From Caulobacteraceae bacterium UBA3198 (GTDB lineage: Bacteria; Pseudomonadota; Alphaproteobacteria; Caulobacterales; Caulobacteraceae), in NCBI GenBank assembly GCA_002363865.1, contig DEWY01000011.1:64263-128262 (forward strand): 64,000 nucleotides of DNA. Direction: 5' to 3'. This document shows, one piece after another, positions 32,716 to 40,501 of the stretch; the first letter of the stretch is position 1, and each line of letters begins with the position of its first letter. Position numbers and translations under genes: made by a program. The notes beneath the pieces are model-generated. The model was given only the letters and a program-made list of their open reading frames with translations. It had not been told where the DNA came from and did no database searches.

Positions 32716-33006
32716 CTAGCGGGCGGCCACCTGCCGACGGCTGGCCTGGGCCAGTTGGGGCTCATCCGGCCCGGGTTCGACCTTGATGGCGAAGCGGCTG
32801 ATCAGAGCCGCCCGGCCCGCCATGATGTCCTTCTCGCGCATGGCGTCCCGGGCCGCGGCGTCGGCGGCGCGCCGCTCGTCCGGGGTCATGTCCCGATAGC
32901 TGAAATAGGCCGACATGGGGCTGTAGTCGGCGCCATGCTGATCGCAGGCCTGGGCTGCGCCGGCGCCAAGGGCCAGGCTGAGTCCGAGCAGGATCGCCGC
33001 ACGCAT
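32716..33006 (-). CDS. Small exported protein of unknown function
   Basis: About 96 residues from ATG 33006 (ATG 33012 is also possible). The N-terminus (MRAAILLGLSLALGAGAAQA) is a signal peptide, followed by CDQHGADYSPMSAYFSYRD and a charged helical region. A Cys right after the cleavage region and a nearby His could bind metal, but this is speculative. It is 52 bp upstream of the ABC ATPase gene on the same strand and is probably the first gene of that operon. No family was recognised. Confidence 0.65.
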   Translation of the reverse strand: MRAAILLGLSLALGAGAAQACDQHGADYSPMSAYFSYRDMTPDERRAADAAARDAMREKDIMAGRAALISRFAIKVEPGPDEPQLAQASRRQVAAR

Positions 33007-33033
33007 GATCATTCTCCCATCGAGCTGGAGAGA

Positions 33034-33048
33034 TGTTACATTGGAACA
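33034..33048. promoter_or_regulatory. Candidate operator dyad upstream of the ABC/DUF3299 cluster
   Basis: TGTTACATTGGAACA is a 15-bp imperfect palindrome (six of seven base pairs match) lying 28 bp upstream of ATG 33006. Its position and TGTT/AACA ends could suit a Fur-superfamily (Zur-like) site, but the match to known boxes was not tested. Confidence 0.3.
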
Positions 33049-33207
33049 CTACGCTGGACGATAGATGATCGTCGTCCGCGGGCGATTCCCTCGTGATTGA
33101 TCAGGGAATTGGCGGAAACCGCACATCCTCAGGGCAATCCTTGCGGATTCTCAAGCCGCGTGGCGCCGGGCTGGGGCTGCGGCGCAGCCAGGACCAGAAT
33201 CGCGCCC

Positions 33208-33909
33208 ATGAGCCCCTTCGCCGAACTCGCCTACCATGTGACCCCCTTGGGCGCGCTCAGCCTGCGTCGTCGGCGCATGTTGGCGCTCGACCTGGACGTG
33301 CTGGAGGTCAAGCTCGGCGAAGACTTCCTGATGTCCAGCCTGTTCACCGCCGGCGAACGGGCCCTGGCCCACCTCTCGGTGGAGGCCGCGCCGGCCGGCC
33401 CCCTGGACGTCCTGGTGGGCGGTCTTGGCCTGGGCTACACCGCCGCAGCCGCCCTCGACCATGATCGAGTGCGGAGCCTGCGCGTGGTCGATGTCCTGCC
33501 CGAGGTGATCGCCTGGCATCGAGACGGCCTGGTGGACCTAGGGCCGCGCCTCTCGGGCGACCCCCGCTGCGAGCTGGAGGAGGGCGACTTCTTCGCCATG
33601 GTTCGGACCGGGGCGGCGCCCCAGCCCGGCCGTTTCCACGTGATCGCCGTCGACATCGATCATTCGACCGAGGCCTGGCTGAACGCGGCCAATGGCGATC
33701 TCTATACCGAGGCGGGCCTCGCCAGCCTCAGGGCCTGGCTGCATCCCGGCGGCGTGTTCGGCCTCTGGTCCGACGCCCCGCCGGATGCGGCCTTCCTGGC
33801 CCGCATGGCCGGCGTCTTCGCCCGGGCGGAGACCGAGGTCGTGACCTTCGCCAACCCCCTGCGCGACGCCGAAGAGACCTGCACCATCTATCGCGGCTGG
33901 GCGGCGTGA
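33208..33909 (+). CDS. Spermidine-synthase-like (PABS fold) protein
   Basis: A 233-residue Rossmann-fold protein resembling polyamine synthase-like methyltransferases. Visible elements are VLVGGLGLGYTAAAAL (SAM/decarboxy-SAM loop), VVDVLPEVIAWH and VIAVDIDHSTEAWLN. The Asp-Pro catalytic signature of true spermidine synthases is not visible, so a polyamine product is doubtful. ATG 33208 begins the family-like sequence; upstream GTG/ATG codons in frame look non-coding. Its stop overlaps the GTG start of the Hen1-like gene (GTGA), so the two are translationally coupled and may act together. Confidence 0.72.
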   Translation: MSPFAELAYHVTPLGALSLRRRRMLALDLDVLEVKLGEDFLMSSLFTAGERALAHLSVEAAPAGPLDVLVGGLGLGYTAAAALDHDRVRSLRVVDVLPEVIAWHRDGLVDLGPRLSGDPRCELEEGDFFAMVRTGAAPQPGRFHVIAVDIDHSTEAWLNAANGDLYTEAGLASLRAWLHPGGVFGLWSDAPPDAAFLARMAGVFARAETEVVTFANPLRDAEETCTIYRGWAA

Positions 33910-34604
33910 TCGCGCCGGACGCCACGCAGGTCAGTCCCATGCACCGCGAGCGGGTGGAAACCGTGGTCGCCCTGCTGCTGGCCCGGGGCGCGCGCTCCGT
34001 CTGCGACCTCGGCTGCGGCTCCGGGGCGCTGATTGAGCGCCTGATGGTCGAGGCGCAGTTCGAAGCGCTGATCGGCGTGGAACAATCCCTTGTGGCTCTG
34101 GAGCGCCTGCGCAGCCGTCTGGCGCCAGAGGCGGCGACAGGGCGGGTCCAGCTGATCCACGGCTCGTTCGCCGAGGCGGACCGTCGGCTCGCCGGCCTGG
34201 ACGCTGCTGTGCTCATGGAGACCCTTGAGCATGTCGAGCCCGACCGCCTCTCTCAGGTGGAGCGCGCCGTGTTCGGCTTCGCCAAGCCAGGCCTGGTGGT
34301 GATCACCACGCCGAACGTCGAGAGCAACGCCCTCTTGGGTCTGGCGCCCGGCCGCCGCCGTCATCCCGACCACCGGTTCGAATGGCCCCGGGCGCGGTTC
34401 GCCGCCTGGGCCGCCGGGGTGGGGCTACGCAATGGCTATGAGGTGGTCTGGGGGGAAATCGGCTGGAGCCATCCCCGGTTCGGCGCGCCGACCCAGATGG
34501 CCTGTTTCACCCGGGCGCCCCTGGCGGCGGCCGAACGCCCGAGCGCAGGGAATCTGTTTCCAGCCCGCGCGGCGGGGGTTATGACGCATCGACATGGGGC
34601 CTAG
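33906..34604 (+). CDS. Hen1-like RNA 3'-terminal ribose 2'-O-methyltransferase domain, stand-alone
   Basis: A 232-residue SAM methyltransferase. Motif I is VCDLGCGSGALIERL. The Hen1-type metal-binding signature appears complete: Glu105, Glu108 and His109 in METLEHVEPDRL, then FGFAKPGLVVITTPNVESN and RRHPDHRFEWPRARF with His153/His156. In Hen1 enzymes these residues hold a divalent metal that positions the 3'-terminal ribose for 2'-O-methylation. Bacterial Hen1 usually has an extra N-terminal domain of about 200 residues and is encoded next to Pnkp for RNA repair; here both are absent. The GTG start overlaps the preceding gene's stop. RNA as substrate is inferred from the motif only. Confidence 0.75.
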   Translation: MIAPDATQVSPMHRERVETVVALLLARGARSVCDLGCGSGALIERLMVEAQFEALIGVEQSLVALERLRSRLAPEAATGRVQLIHGSFAEADRRLAGLDAAVLMETLEHVEPDRLSQVERAVFGFAKPGLVVITTPNVESNALLGLAPGRRRHPDHRFEWPRARFAAWAAGVGLRNGYEVVWGEIGWSHPRFGAPTQMACFTRAPLAAAERPSAGNLFPARAAGVMTHRHGA

Positions 34605-34693
34605 GCGGTTCCGCCACCTGGGGCGGCGGCCAGGCGCCGGCAAGCACGCGCCCGCGGCTGAGACGCGCGGCTTCGAACAACCGAGGAGGTGGC

Positions 34694-35443
34694 GTGGAGC
34701 CCCCAGTCACGCCCGAACCCGCGCCAGGTCTTTCCCTGGTCATCGCCGTCCTCAACGAGGCCGAGAATGTGGCCGCCGTCACCGCCGACTGCCTGAGCCA
34801 GCTGGCCGGGGCGGGGCCCTTCGAGATCGTCTTTGTCGACGACGGCTCTACCGATGGCACGGCCCAGGTGATCCTCGACCTCGCCGCCCGACATCCCGAA
34901 ATCCGGCTCGTCTCCCATGACCGTTGCTGCGGGAAGTCCCAGGCGGTGCGCACCGGGGTGCTGGCCGCCCGGGCCCCGTGGGTCGGCACCCTCGACGGCG
35001 ATGGCCAGAACACCCCCGGCGACCTGGGCGACATGCTCGCCCTGGCCCTGGCGGCCGAAGGCCGCCGCCCGCTGGTGGCCGGCGTGCGGGTGCGCCGGGA
35101 CGATCCCTGGCCGCGGCTGGTGGCCACGCGCCTGGCCAACGGTTTCCGCGCCCGGGTGCTCAATGACCACTGCCCGGACACCGGCTGCGGGGTGAAGCTC
35201 TTCGCCCGGGAGGATTTTCTGAAGCTGCCCTGTTTCGAGGGCATGCACCGCTTCCTGCCGGCTCTGTTTCAGGCTTACGGCCATCCCCTGATCAATCATC
35301 CCGTGACCCACCATGCGCGCCTGCATGGGGTGTCGAAATACACCAATCTCGGCCGGGCCCTGGTCGGCGTCGGCGACCTCCTTGGGGTGATTTGGCTCAA
35401 GAGCCGCATCCGCGCCCCGGACGTGTCGGAGCGCCGGCCGTGA
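34694..35443 (+). CDS. Family 2 glycosyltransferase, polyprenyl-phosphate sugar transferase-like
   Basis: A 249-residue cytosolic GT-A enzyme like dolichyl/undecaprenyl-phosphate mannose or aminoarabinose transferases. Motifs: LSLVIAVLNEAENV, VFVDDGSTDGT, and GTLDGDGQNTPGD with the metal-binding DGD (the DxD motif), then GCGVKLFARE and MHRFLPAL. No C-terminal membrane helices are present, unlike ArnC. GTG 34694 has a strong GAGGAGG site 5 nt upstream. Its stop overlaps the next start (GTGA). It probably charges a lipid carrier that the following GT39 enzyme uses. Confidence 0.86.
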   Translation: MEPPVTPEPAPGLSLVIAVLNEAENVAAVTADCLSQLAGAGPFEIVFVDDGSTDGTAQVILDLAARHPEIRLVSHDRCCGKSQAVRTGVLAARAPWVGTLDGDGQNTPGDLGDMLALALAAEGRRPLVAGVRVRRDDPWPRLVATRLANGFRARVLNDHCPDTGCGVKLFAREDFLKLPCFEGMHRFLPALFQAYGHPLINHPVTHHARLHGVSKYTNLGRALVGVGDLLGVIWLKSRIRAPDVSERRP

Positions 35444-37125
35444 GCCTGCTGGGCGACCAGCGTCTCAGCCTTAAGGGCGCGCTGCTGCTGCTGGCGGCGG
35501 CCCTGGTCATCCTGGCGCCGGGCCTTACTGGACTTCCTCCGGTGGACCGCGACGAGTCCCGCTATGCGGTGGCCACCACCCAGATGCTGGCCACCGGCGA
35601 CTTCGTCGACATCCGCTTTCAGGAACAGCCCCGCTATCTGCAGCCGGCCGGCGTCTATTGGCTCCAAGCGTTCAGCGCGGCGACCTTCACCGATCCAGGC
35701 AGCCGCGAGATCTGGGCGTTTCGCCTGCCGTCGCTGACGGCGGCCCTGGCGGCTGTTCTCGTGACTGGGGTGATGACCAGCCTGTGGTTCGGCCCCTGGA
35801 CCGGTCTGATGGCAGGCCTGCTGCTGGCCTCATGCATGTCGCTGGGGTTCGAGGCGCGGATCGCCAAGACCGACGCCTCGCTCTCGGCGGCGGTGACCAT
35901 CGCCCAGTTCGCCTTCATGCGGGTCTATACCGGGGCCGCCCGCAGCCGCTGGCCGGTGCTGATCTTCTGGATCGCGCTGGGGGTCGGCGGCATGCTGAAG
36001 GGGCCGATCATCCTGCTGGTCGTCGGCCTCTGCGCCCTGGCCCTGGCGCTGTGGGACCGGAGCCTTAAGCGCCTTGCGCCGCTGCAGCCGCTCTGGGGCC
36101 TGCCTCTGGCCCTGTTGATCGCCGCACCCTGGTATGTGGCCATCGGCCTGGCGACGGACGGCGACTTCTTCCGCGTCGCCATCGGCGACAACCTGCTGCA
36201 CAAGGTGGGCACCGGCCAGCAGTCGCATGGCGGGCCGGTGGGTTATCACCTGATGGGCTTCGCCCTGACCTTCTGGCCTGGCGCCCTGCTGGCGGCCCTG
36301 GCGATCCCGTTCGCCTGGCGGGAGCGGGCGAGGCCCGAAATCCGCTTCCTGATCTGCTGGATCATCCCGGCCTGGCTGGTGTTCGAGTTCGTCTCCACCA
36401 AGCTGCCCCACTACGTCCTGCCGGTTTTTCCAGCCATCGCCGTCCTGACGGCCGTGGCGGCCACCAGCCCCCAGCCCGAGGGGCGCACGCCCTGGCTCAA
36501 GGTGCTGTTTGGCCTGTTCCTGCTGCTCTGGCTGGCGGTCAGCCTGACGGTCAGCCTGCTGGCTCCGGCGGGCTTCTGGATCTACGAGGCGCGCCTGGAC
36601 CCTGTCGCCATCGCGCTCGCCGTCGCCGCCCTGGTCGCGGTGGGGGTCATGACCTGGCGGGTGTTCGCCGGGCGTCCCGATCAGGCGGTCTTGGCCGGCG
36701 CCGTGGCCGCAGCGGTGGTGTCGCTCAACACCTATGGACTGGGTCTGCCCCGCCTGGAGGCCCTGTGGCTCAGCCCGCAGATCGCCCAGGCCGCCCGGAC
36801 AGCGGTCCCGGCCTGCGCCCAGCCCCAGATCATCAGCGCGCCCTACCACGAGCCAAGCCTGGTCTTCCTCAATGGGCCTGAGACCACGCATCTGACGGGG
36901 ACGCCCGAGGCCGCCGCCGAGGCGCTGGCCCAGGCGCAGGCCTGCGGCGTCGCGGTGATCGGCGCGGCTCAGCGCGACGCCTTCCTGCGCCAGGCCGCGA
37001 CCCTGGGCCTTGCGCCTCGAGCGACGGGTCTCGTGGCCGGTCAGAACTATTCCGATGGCGAGGATCTTGCCTTGGCCCTCTTCGTCGCCACGCCAGACGG
37101 TGGGCCGCCAGCTGTCGCCCCCTGA
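35440..37125 (+). CDS. Family 39 glycosyltransferase, ArnT-like
   Basis: Integral membrane glycosyltransferase of 561 residues with about 10-12 helices. The first periplasmic loop carries PPVDRDESRYA, the Asp-Glu pair typical of GT39/ArnT catalytic sites. Later features are RIAKTDASLSAAVTIAQFAF and STKLPHYVLPVFPA, also typical of ArnT-like enzymes. A soluble C-terminal part of about 110 residues follows. It transfers a sugar from a polyprenyl-phosphate donor to lipid A or another envelope acceptor, with the acceptor unknown here. GTG 35440 overlaps the GT2 stop, so donor synthesis and transfer are coupled. Confidence 0.88.
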   Translation: MSLLGDQRLSLKGALLLLAAALVILAPGLTGLPPVDRDESRYAVATTQMLATGDFVDIRFQEQPRYLQPAGVYWLQAFSAATFTDPGSREIWAFRLPSLTAALAAVLVTGVMTSLWFGPWTGLMAGLLLASCMSLGFEARIAKTDASLSAAVTIAQFAFMRVYTGAARSRWPVLIFWIALGVGGMLKGPIILLVVGLCALALALWDRSLKRLAPLQPLWGLPLALLIAAPWYVAIGLATDGDFFRVAIGDNLLHKVGTGQQSHGGPVGYHLMGFALTFWPGALLAALAIPFAWRERARPEIRFLICWIIPAWLVFEFVSTKLPHYVLPVFPAIAVLTAVAATSPQPEGRTPWLKVLFGLFLLLWLAVSLTVSLLAPAGFWIYEARLDPVAIALAVAALVAVGVMTWRVFAGRPDQAVLAGAVAAAVVSLNTYGLGLPRLEALWLSPQIAQAARTAVPACAQPQIISAPYHEPSLVFLNGPETTHLTGTPEAAAEALAQAQACGVAVIGAAQRDAFLRQAATLGLAPRATGLVAGQNYSDGEDLALALFVATPDGGPPAVAP

Positions 37126-37804
37126 GCCGCCAGAGGCGCCCGCGAAGGGGCGCCGCCGGGCCCTGGTCGCCATCGGGATCCTGTCCCTGGTGACCCTGCT
37201 GGGGTTCGCCGCCCCGCTGCTGCCCCTGGGCGACGCCGAAGCTCTGGCGCGAACGGTGGACGCCCTGGGGGATGGACCCCAGGCGCCGGTGCTGGGCGTT
37301 CTGACCTTCGCCGCCCTGGCCAGCCTGGGGGCGCCGCAGTTCGTCCTGATCACCGCCCTGGTGCTCGTCTTCGGGCCCTGGGCGGGGTTCGCCTATAGCT
37401 GGATCGGCAAGATGATCGCCTGCAGCCTGGGCTTCTTCGTCGGGCGCCGGTTCGGGGCCAGGCTCCTGCTGCAGCATCAGTCCAGGTCCATCGCCGCCCT
37501 GATGACGGGGCTCGCCCGGCGCGGCTTCTGGGTCAGCGCCGGCATCCGACTGGCGCCTACGGTCCCGTCGGTGATGGTCAATATCGCCGCCGGCGCGACG
37601 CCCATGGGCTTCTGGCCCTTCATCGCCGGCGCCGGGGTGGGCAGCCTGCCCAAGATGGCCCTGATGGTGTTCGGCGGGGCTGCGGCGATCGAGGCCCTGC
37701 GGACCGGCGACCCCGGCGCCTGGGGGGCGGTGGCCGTGGCCCTGGTCCTGACCCTGGCGATGTTCCTCGCCGTCCGGGCCTGGCGTCGTCGCTTGCAGCC
37801 CTGA
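37100..37804 (+). CDS. TVP38/TMEM64 (DedA-like) family membrane protein
   Basis: About 234 residues from GTG 37100, which overlaps the GT39 gene by 26 bp; the first roughly 20 residues are Pro-rich and the real start may be slightly different. About six hydrophobic helices are visible, with the VTT-domain segments LGAPQFVLITALVLVFGPWAG, CSLGFFVGRRFG and the re-entrant-like GIRLAPTVPSVMVNIAAGA (arginine-proline motif). Family members are thought to move lipids such as undecaprenyl phosphate across the inner membrane. Next to two lipid-linked glycosyltransferases, recycling or flipping of a polyprenyl carrier is a reasonable inference. Confidence 0.83.
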   Translation: MGRQLSPPEPPEAPAKGRRRALVAIGILSLVTLLGFAAPLLPLGDAEALARTVDALGDGPQAPVLGVLTFAALASLGAPQFVLITALVLVFGPWAGFAYSWIGKMIACSLGFFVGRRFGARLLLQHQSRSIAALMTGLARRGFWVSAGIRLAPTVPSVMVNIAAGATPMGFWPFIAGAGVGSLPKMALMVFGGAAAIEALRTGDPGAWGAVAVALVLTLAMFLAVRAWRRRLQP

Positions 37805-37848
37805 GCGGCGCCTTTGCATCTTGGGGGCGCAGTCCCTAGATTCCTCCG

Positions 37849-38328
37849 ATGAGCGTCGCCTTCACCCGAGAGGAAGACTACGAATCCCAGGCCGCCGACC
37901 TGCCGGATCGTCCCGTCTCCCCCCATCCGAACCTGGTCACCGCCTCCGGACTCGCCGCCATCGAGACAGAACTGGCCCTGGCTCGCGCCGCCTACGGCGC
38001 CGCCCAGCAGCAGGGCGGGGTGAGCGCTGACCGCACGGCCATGGCCCGCGCCACCCGCGACCTGCGCTACTGGTCAGCTCGCCGGGCGACCGCGCAGCTC
38101 ACAGAGCCTGACGCGGAGGCGGACAAGGTTCAGTTCGGCCGGACGGTTGATCTGGAGCGCGAGGATGGCCGCCGTCAGACCTTCCGGATCGTCGGTGAGG
38201 ACGAGGCCCAGCCGGGGCAGGGGAGCATCTCCTATGTCTCGCCCATCGCCCGCGCCCTGCTCGGCAAGACGGTCGGGGAAGTGGCGCTGGTCAACGGGGC
38301 CGAGGTCGAGGTTCTAGCTGTCCGCTGA
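37849..38328 (+). CDS. GreA/GreB family transcription factor
   Basis: A 159-residue protein. A helical N-terminal part (about 30-85: LVTASGLAAIETELALARAA ... DLRYWSARRATAQL) is followed by a Gre C-terminal FKBP-like domain (KVQFGRTVDLE, GSISYVSPIARALLGKTVGEVAL, EVEVLAVR). The coiled-coil tip normally carries two acidic residues for RNA cleavage (GDLSENAEY-like in GreA). Here the turn reads GGVSADRTAM, so cleavage-factor activity is uncertain and it may regulate RNA polymerase in another way. ATG 37849 is the first plausible start. It is followed by a nested inverted repeat. Confidence 0.82.
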   Translation: MSVAFTREEDYESQAADLPDRPVSPHPNLVTASGLAAIETELALARAAYGAAQQQGGVSADRTAMARATRDLRYWSARRATAQLTEPDAEADKVQFGRTVDLEREDGRRQTFRIVGEDEAQPGQGSISYVSPIARALLGKTVGEVALVNGAEVEVLAVR

Positions 38329-38335
38329 GCGGTTT

Positions 38336-38387
38336 GTGAGCGCTTGAAAAACTCTGTTCCCTGAACAGCTTGGGTGCTAACGCTCAC
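38336..38387. repeat. Nested inverted repeats in the intergenic region
   Basis: Outer arms GTGAGCG (38336-38342) and CGCTCAC (38381-38387) enclose an inner perfect palindrome CTGTTC-CCT-GAACAG (38354-38368). It begins 8 nt after the gre-family stop and ends 28 nt before ATG 38416. It may be a 3' hairpin, an operator for the small secreted protein gene, or both. Confidence 0.45.
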
Positions 38388-38415
38388 GCTTGGTTCAAAT
38401 AGAGTGACCCCCACA

Positions 38416-38775
38416 ATGAAGACGCTTTTCGCGGGCCTGACGGCCATGGTCGTCCTGGCCGCCGCCCCGGCCATGGCCGGAGACCAGGACTTCACCCTCT
38501 CCAACGGCACCGGCTACACCATCGAGCAGGTTTATGTGGCGCCGAGCCGGTCGGATGACTGGGAAGAAGACGTCATGGGCGCCGATGTGCTCGGCGACGG
38601 CGAAGAGGTCGACATCGTGTTCGACGCCGCTGAGGGCGCCTGCAGCTTCGACCTCAAGGTCATCTATGACGACGGCGAAGAAGCCGTGTGGTCGCGCCTG
38701 GACCTCTGCACGATCTCCAGCGTGGCGATCTACTACAACCGCGCCACCGGCCGGACCTGGGCCGAGACCGAGTAG
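38416..38775 (+). CDS. Small exported protein of unknown function
   Basis: 119 residues from ATG 38416, which starts a signal peptide (MKTLFAGLTAMVVLAAAPAMA); upstream in-frame codons lack one. The mature part, about 100 residues, is acidic and predicted all-beta: DFTLSNGTGYTIEQVYVAPS, DDWEEDVMG and DGEEVDIVFDA. It has two cysteines (ACSFDLKVIYDDGEE and SRLDLCTIS) that could form a disulfide in the periplasm. Similar small proteins occur widely in alphaproteobacteria, but I know of no established function. A strong hairpin follows the stop. Confidence 0.75.
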   Translation: MKTLFAGLTAMVVLAAAPAMAGDQDFTLSNGTGYTIEQVYVAPSRSDDWEEDVMGADVLGDGEEVDIVFDAAEGACSFDLKVIYDDGEEAVWSRLDLCTISSVAIYYNRATGRTWAETE

Positions 38776-38790
38776 TCGACCCCGATATGA

Positions 38791-38819
38791 GGCTCCTGCG
38801 CCGGGATGGCGCGGGAGCC
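38791..38819. terminator. Bidirectional terminator hairpin
   Basis: GGCTCCTGCGCC (38791-38802) pairs with GGCGCGGGAGCC (38808-38819), 12 bp with one G-U pair and a 5-nt loop, followed by TTCGTCTC. It sits between convergent genes ending at 38775 (plus) and 38826 (minus). Confidence 0.7.
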
Positions 38820-38825
38820 TTCGTC

Positions 38826-39134
38826 TCAGGCCTTGCGCACAAATTCTGCGCGTAGAACGAGGCCCTTAATCCCCTCATAGCGGCAATCGATCTCCTGGGC
38901 GTCGCCGGTCAGGCGGATCGACTTGATGACCGTGCCGCGCTTCAGGGTCTGGCCGGCGCCCTTGACCTTCAGGTCCTTGACCAGGGTCACGCTGTCGCCG
39001 TCGACCAGCAGGTTCCCCATGGCGTCACGCACCTCGACCTGCTCGACCGCCGCGGCGTTGGCCGCCGCCTCACTGGCGCTCACCCATTCTCCGGTGGTTT
39101 CGTCATAGACGAAGTCGTCGCTCTGCTCGCTCAT
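38826..39134 (-). CDS. PhnA/YjdM-domain protein lacking the zinc ribbon
   Basis: A 102-residue cytosolic protein. The C-terminal two-thirds matches the PhnA (YjdM) domain: VRDAMGNLLVDGDSVTLVKDLKVKG, TLKRGTVIKSIRLTGD and IDCRYEGIKGLVLRAEFVRK. Canonical PhnA/YjdM proteins begin with a CxxC-type zinc ribbon. Here the N-terminus is FVYDETTGEWVSASEAAANA, with no cysteine. Despite the historical name, a role in alkylphosphonate breakdown is not established, and no phn genes are nearby. ATG 39134 follows GGGGA. It is monocistronic, ending at a shared terminator. Confidence 0.82.
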   Translation of the reverse strand: MSEQSDDFVYDETTGEWVSASEAAANAAAVEQVEVRDAMGNLLVDGDSVTLVKDLKVKGAGQTLKRGTVIKSIRLTGDAQEIDCRYEGIKGLVLRAEFVRKA

Positions 39135-39337
39135 GCCGTCCCCTTGCTAAGCGGCGGACCCATAGCGGATCAGCGGACTTGGCCTTAGGGAAATCTTGGC
39201 TTGGGCGGGCCGGCGAATTCTCCTTTGCGCCACCGCCGCGGCTCTGGCATTCGCCCAGGGTAGAACAGCCGCCCGGTCGCGCCGCCGGCGTGTCTGCGGC
39301 CTTCATGAATTGATTCAAGGTATTTCGGGGAAACTCC

Positions 39338-40495
39338 ATGCTTGCCAATCAGACCTTCCAGATCCGCCCGCTGCCGACTCTCGTCTTCGGGGCGGACTCC
39401 AGCCTGGACCTCGCCAGTCATGTGAAGGCGCTGGGCCGCAGCTCGGCCCTGATCGTCACCGACAAGGGCCTGATGGCCAGCGGCGCGGCCACGGTCCTGC
39501 TGGAGAAGCTGGCCGCTGACGGCGTTCAGGTGGAGGTCTTTGACGGCGTGGCCGCCAATCCCACTGACGAGAATGTCGAGGCCGGCGCCCTGCGGCTGCG
39601 CGCGCTTGGCGACGCGGTGGTCATCGCCCTAGGCGGCGGGTCGTCCATGGATTGCGGCAAGGCCATCGCGCTCCTGGCCACCAATGGCGACAAGGTCACC
39701 GACCTGCAGACCCGCGGCCGCAAGGAGCCGGGGGTTCCGGTGATCGCGGTGGCCACCACGGCCGGCACCGGGTCGGAGACCAATTCGGCCTGTGTGATCA
39801 CCAACACCGCGCTCGGCCGCAAGACCTATGTCATGCACCCGAGCATCGTGCCGGTGGTCTCGGTGCTCGATCCGAAGCTGACCCTTGGCCTGCCGAAGTA
39901 TCCCACCGCCACCTGCGGCTTTGATGTCCTGACCCACGCCATCGAGGCCTTCACCTCGGCGCGGACCACCCCTTATTCGGACTGCGTGGCCCTGGGCGCC
40001 ATCGAACTGGTGGCCAAGTACGTCCGAACGGCGGTGGAGAACGGTTCGGACCTGGAGGCCCGCTCGCAGATGCTGATGGCCTCCAGCATGGCGGCCATCG
40101 CCTTCAACGTGTCGGGTCTGGGCGCCGCCCATGGCACCGGCCACGCCCTGTCGGCCCGCCTGAACGCGGCGCATGGCCAGACCCTGGCGACCATGCTGCC
40201 CCATGTCATGGCCTATAATTTAGACGTCTGCGCGGCCAAGTACGCCCAGGTGGCCCAGGCCATGGGTGCGGCCACGCCGGGCGCGTCCATCGAGGATCAA
40301 GCCCAAGCGGCCATCGACGCGGTGGTCGCCCTGCGCGAGGACATCGGCATCACCCGCTCGATCTGTGATCTGGGCGGAACCGACGAGCTTCTCCCGCTGC
40401 TGGTGGGCGACGCCCTGGCCGATGGGGTCAATCTCAGCAACGCCAGGCCCGTTGACGCTCAGGCCATCGAAGCCCTCTACCGCGCCGCCTGGTAG
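39338..40495 (+). CDS. Iron-containing alcohol dehydrogenase
   Basis: Group III (Fe) alcohol dehydrogenase of 385 residues using NAD(P). The N-terminal dinucleotide-binding half shows VVIALGGGSSMDCGKAIALL and TTAGTGSETN. The C-terminal helical half carries probable metal ligands in CGFDVLTHAIEAF (Asp and His) and in LGAAHGTGHALSARLNAAHGQ (His positions; 20-residue span or less between them). It would interconvert an alcohol and an aldehyde or ketone; the substrate cannot be read from sequence. ATG 39338 is the first clear start. It converges with the TetR gene 6 bp downstream. The 203 bp upstream has no other gene. Confidence 0.9.
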   Translation: MLANQTFQIRPLPTLVFGADSSLDLASHVKALGRSSALIVTDKGLMASGAATVLLEKLAADGVQVEVFDGVAANPTDENVEAGALRLRALGDAVVIALGGGSSMDCGKAIALLATNGDKVTDLQTRGRKEPGVPVIAVATTAGTGSETNSACVITNTALGRKTYVMHPSIVPVVSVLDPKLTLGLPKYPTATCGFDVLTHAIEAFTSARTTPYSDCVALGAIELVAKYVRTAVENGSDLEARSQMLMASSMAAIAFNVSGLGAAHGTGHALSARLNAAHGQTLATMLPHVMAYNLDVCAAKYAQVAQAMGAATPGASIEDQAQAAIDAVVALREDIGITRSICDLGGTDELLPLLVGDALADGVNLSNARPVDAQAIEALYRAAW

Positions 40496-40501
40496 ACCAG
40501 T

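Noticed and set aside
38354..38368. LexA (SOS) box at the palindrome CTGTTCCCTGAACAG
   Set aside because: The alphaproteobacterial LexA box is GTTC-N7-GTTC as a direct repeat; that spacing is not present here, and the neighbouring genes are not SOS genes.
39103..39348. 81-residue minus-strand frame between the PhnA and Fe-ADH genes
   Set aside because: No leader, motif or ribosome site, and it overlaps the start of the Fe-ADH gene.
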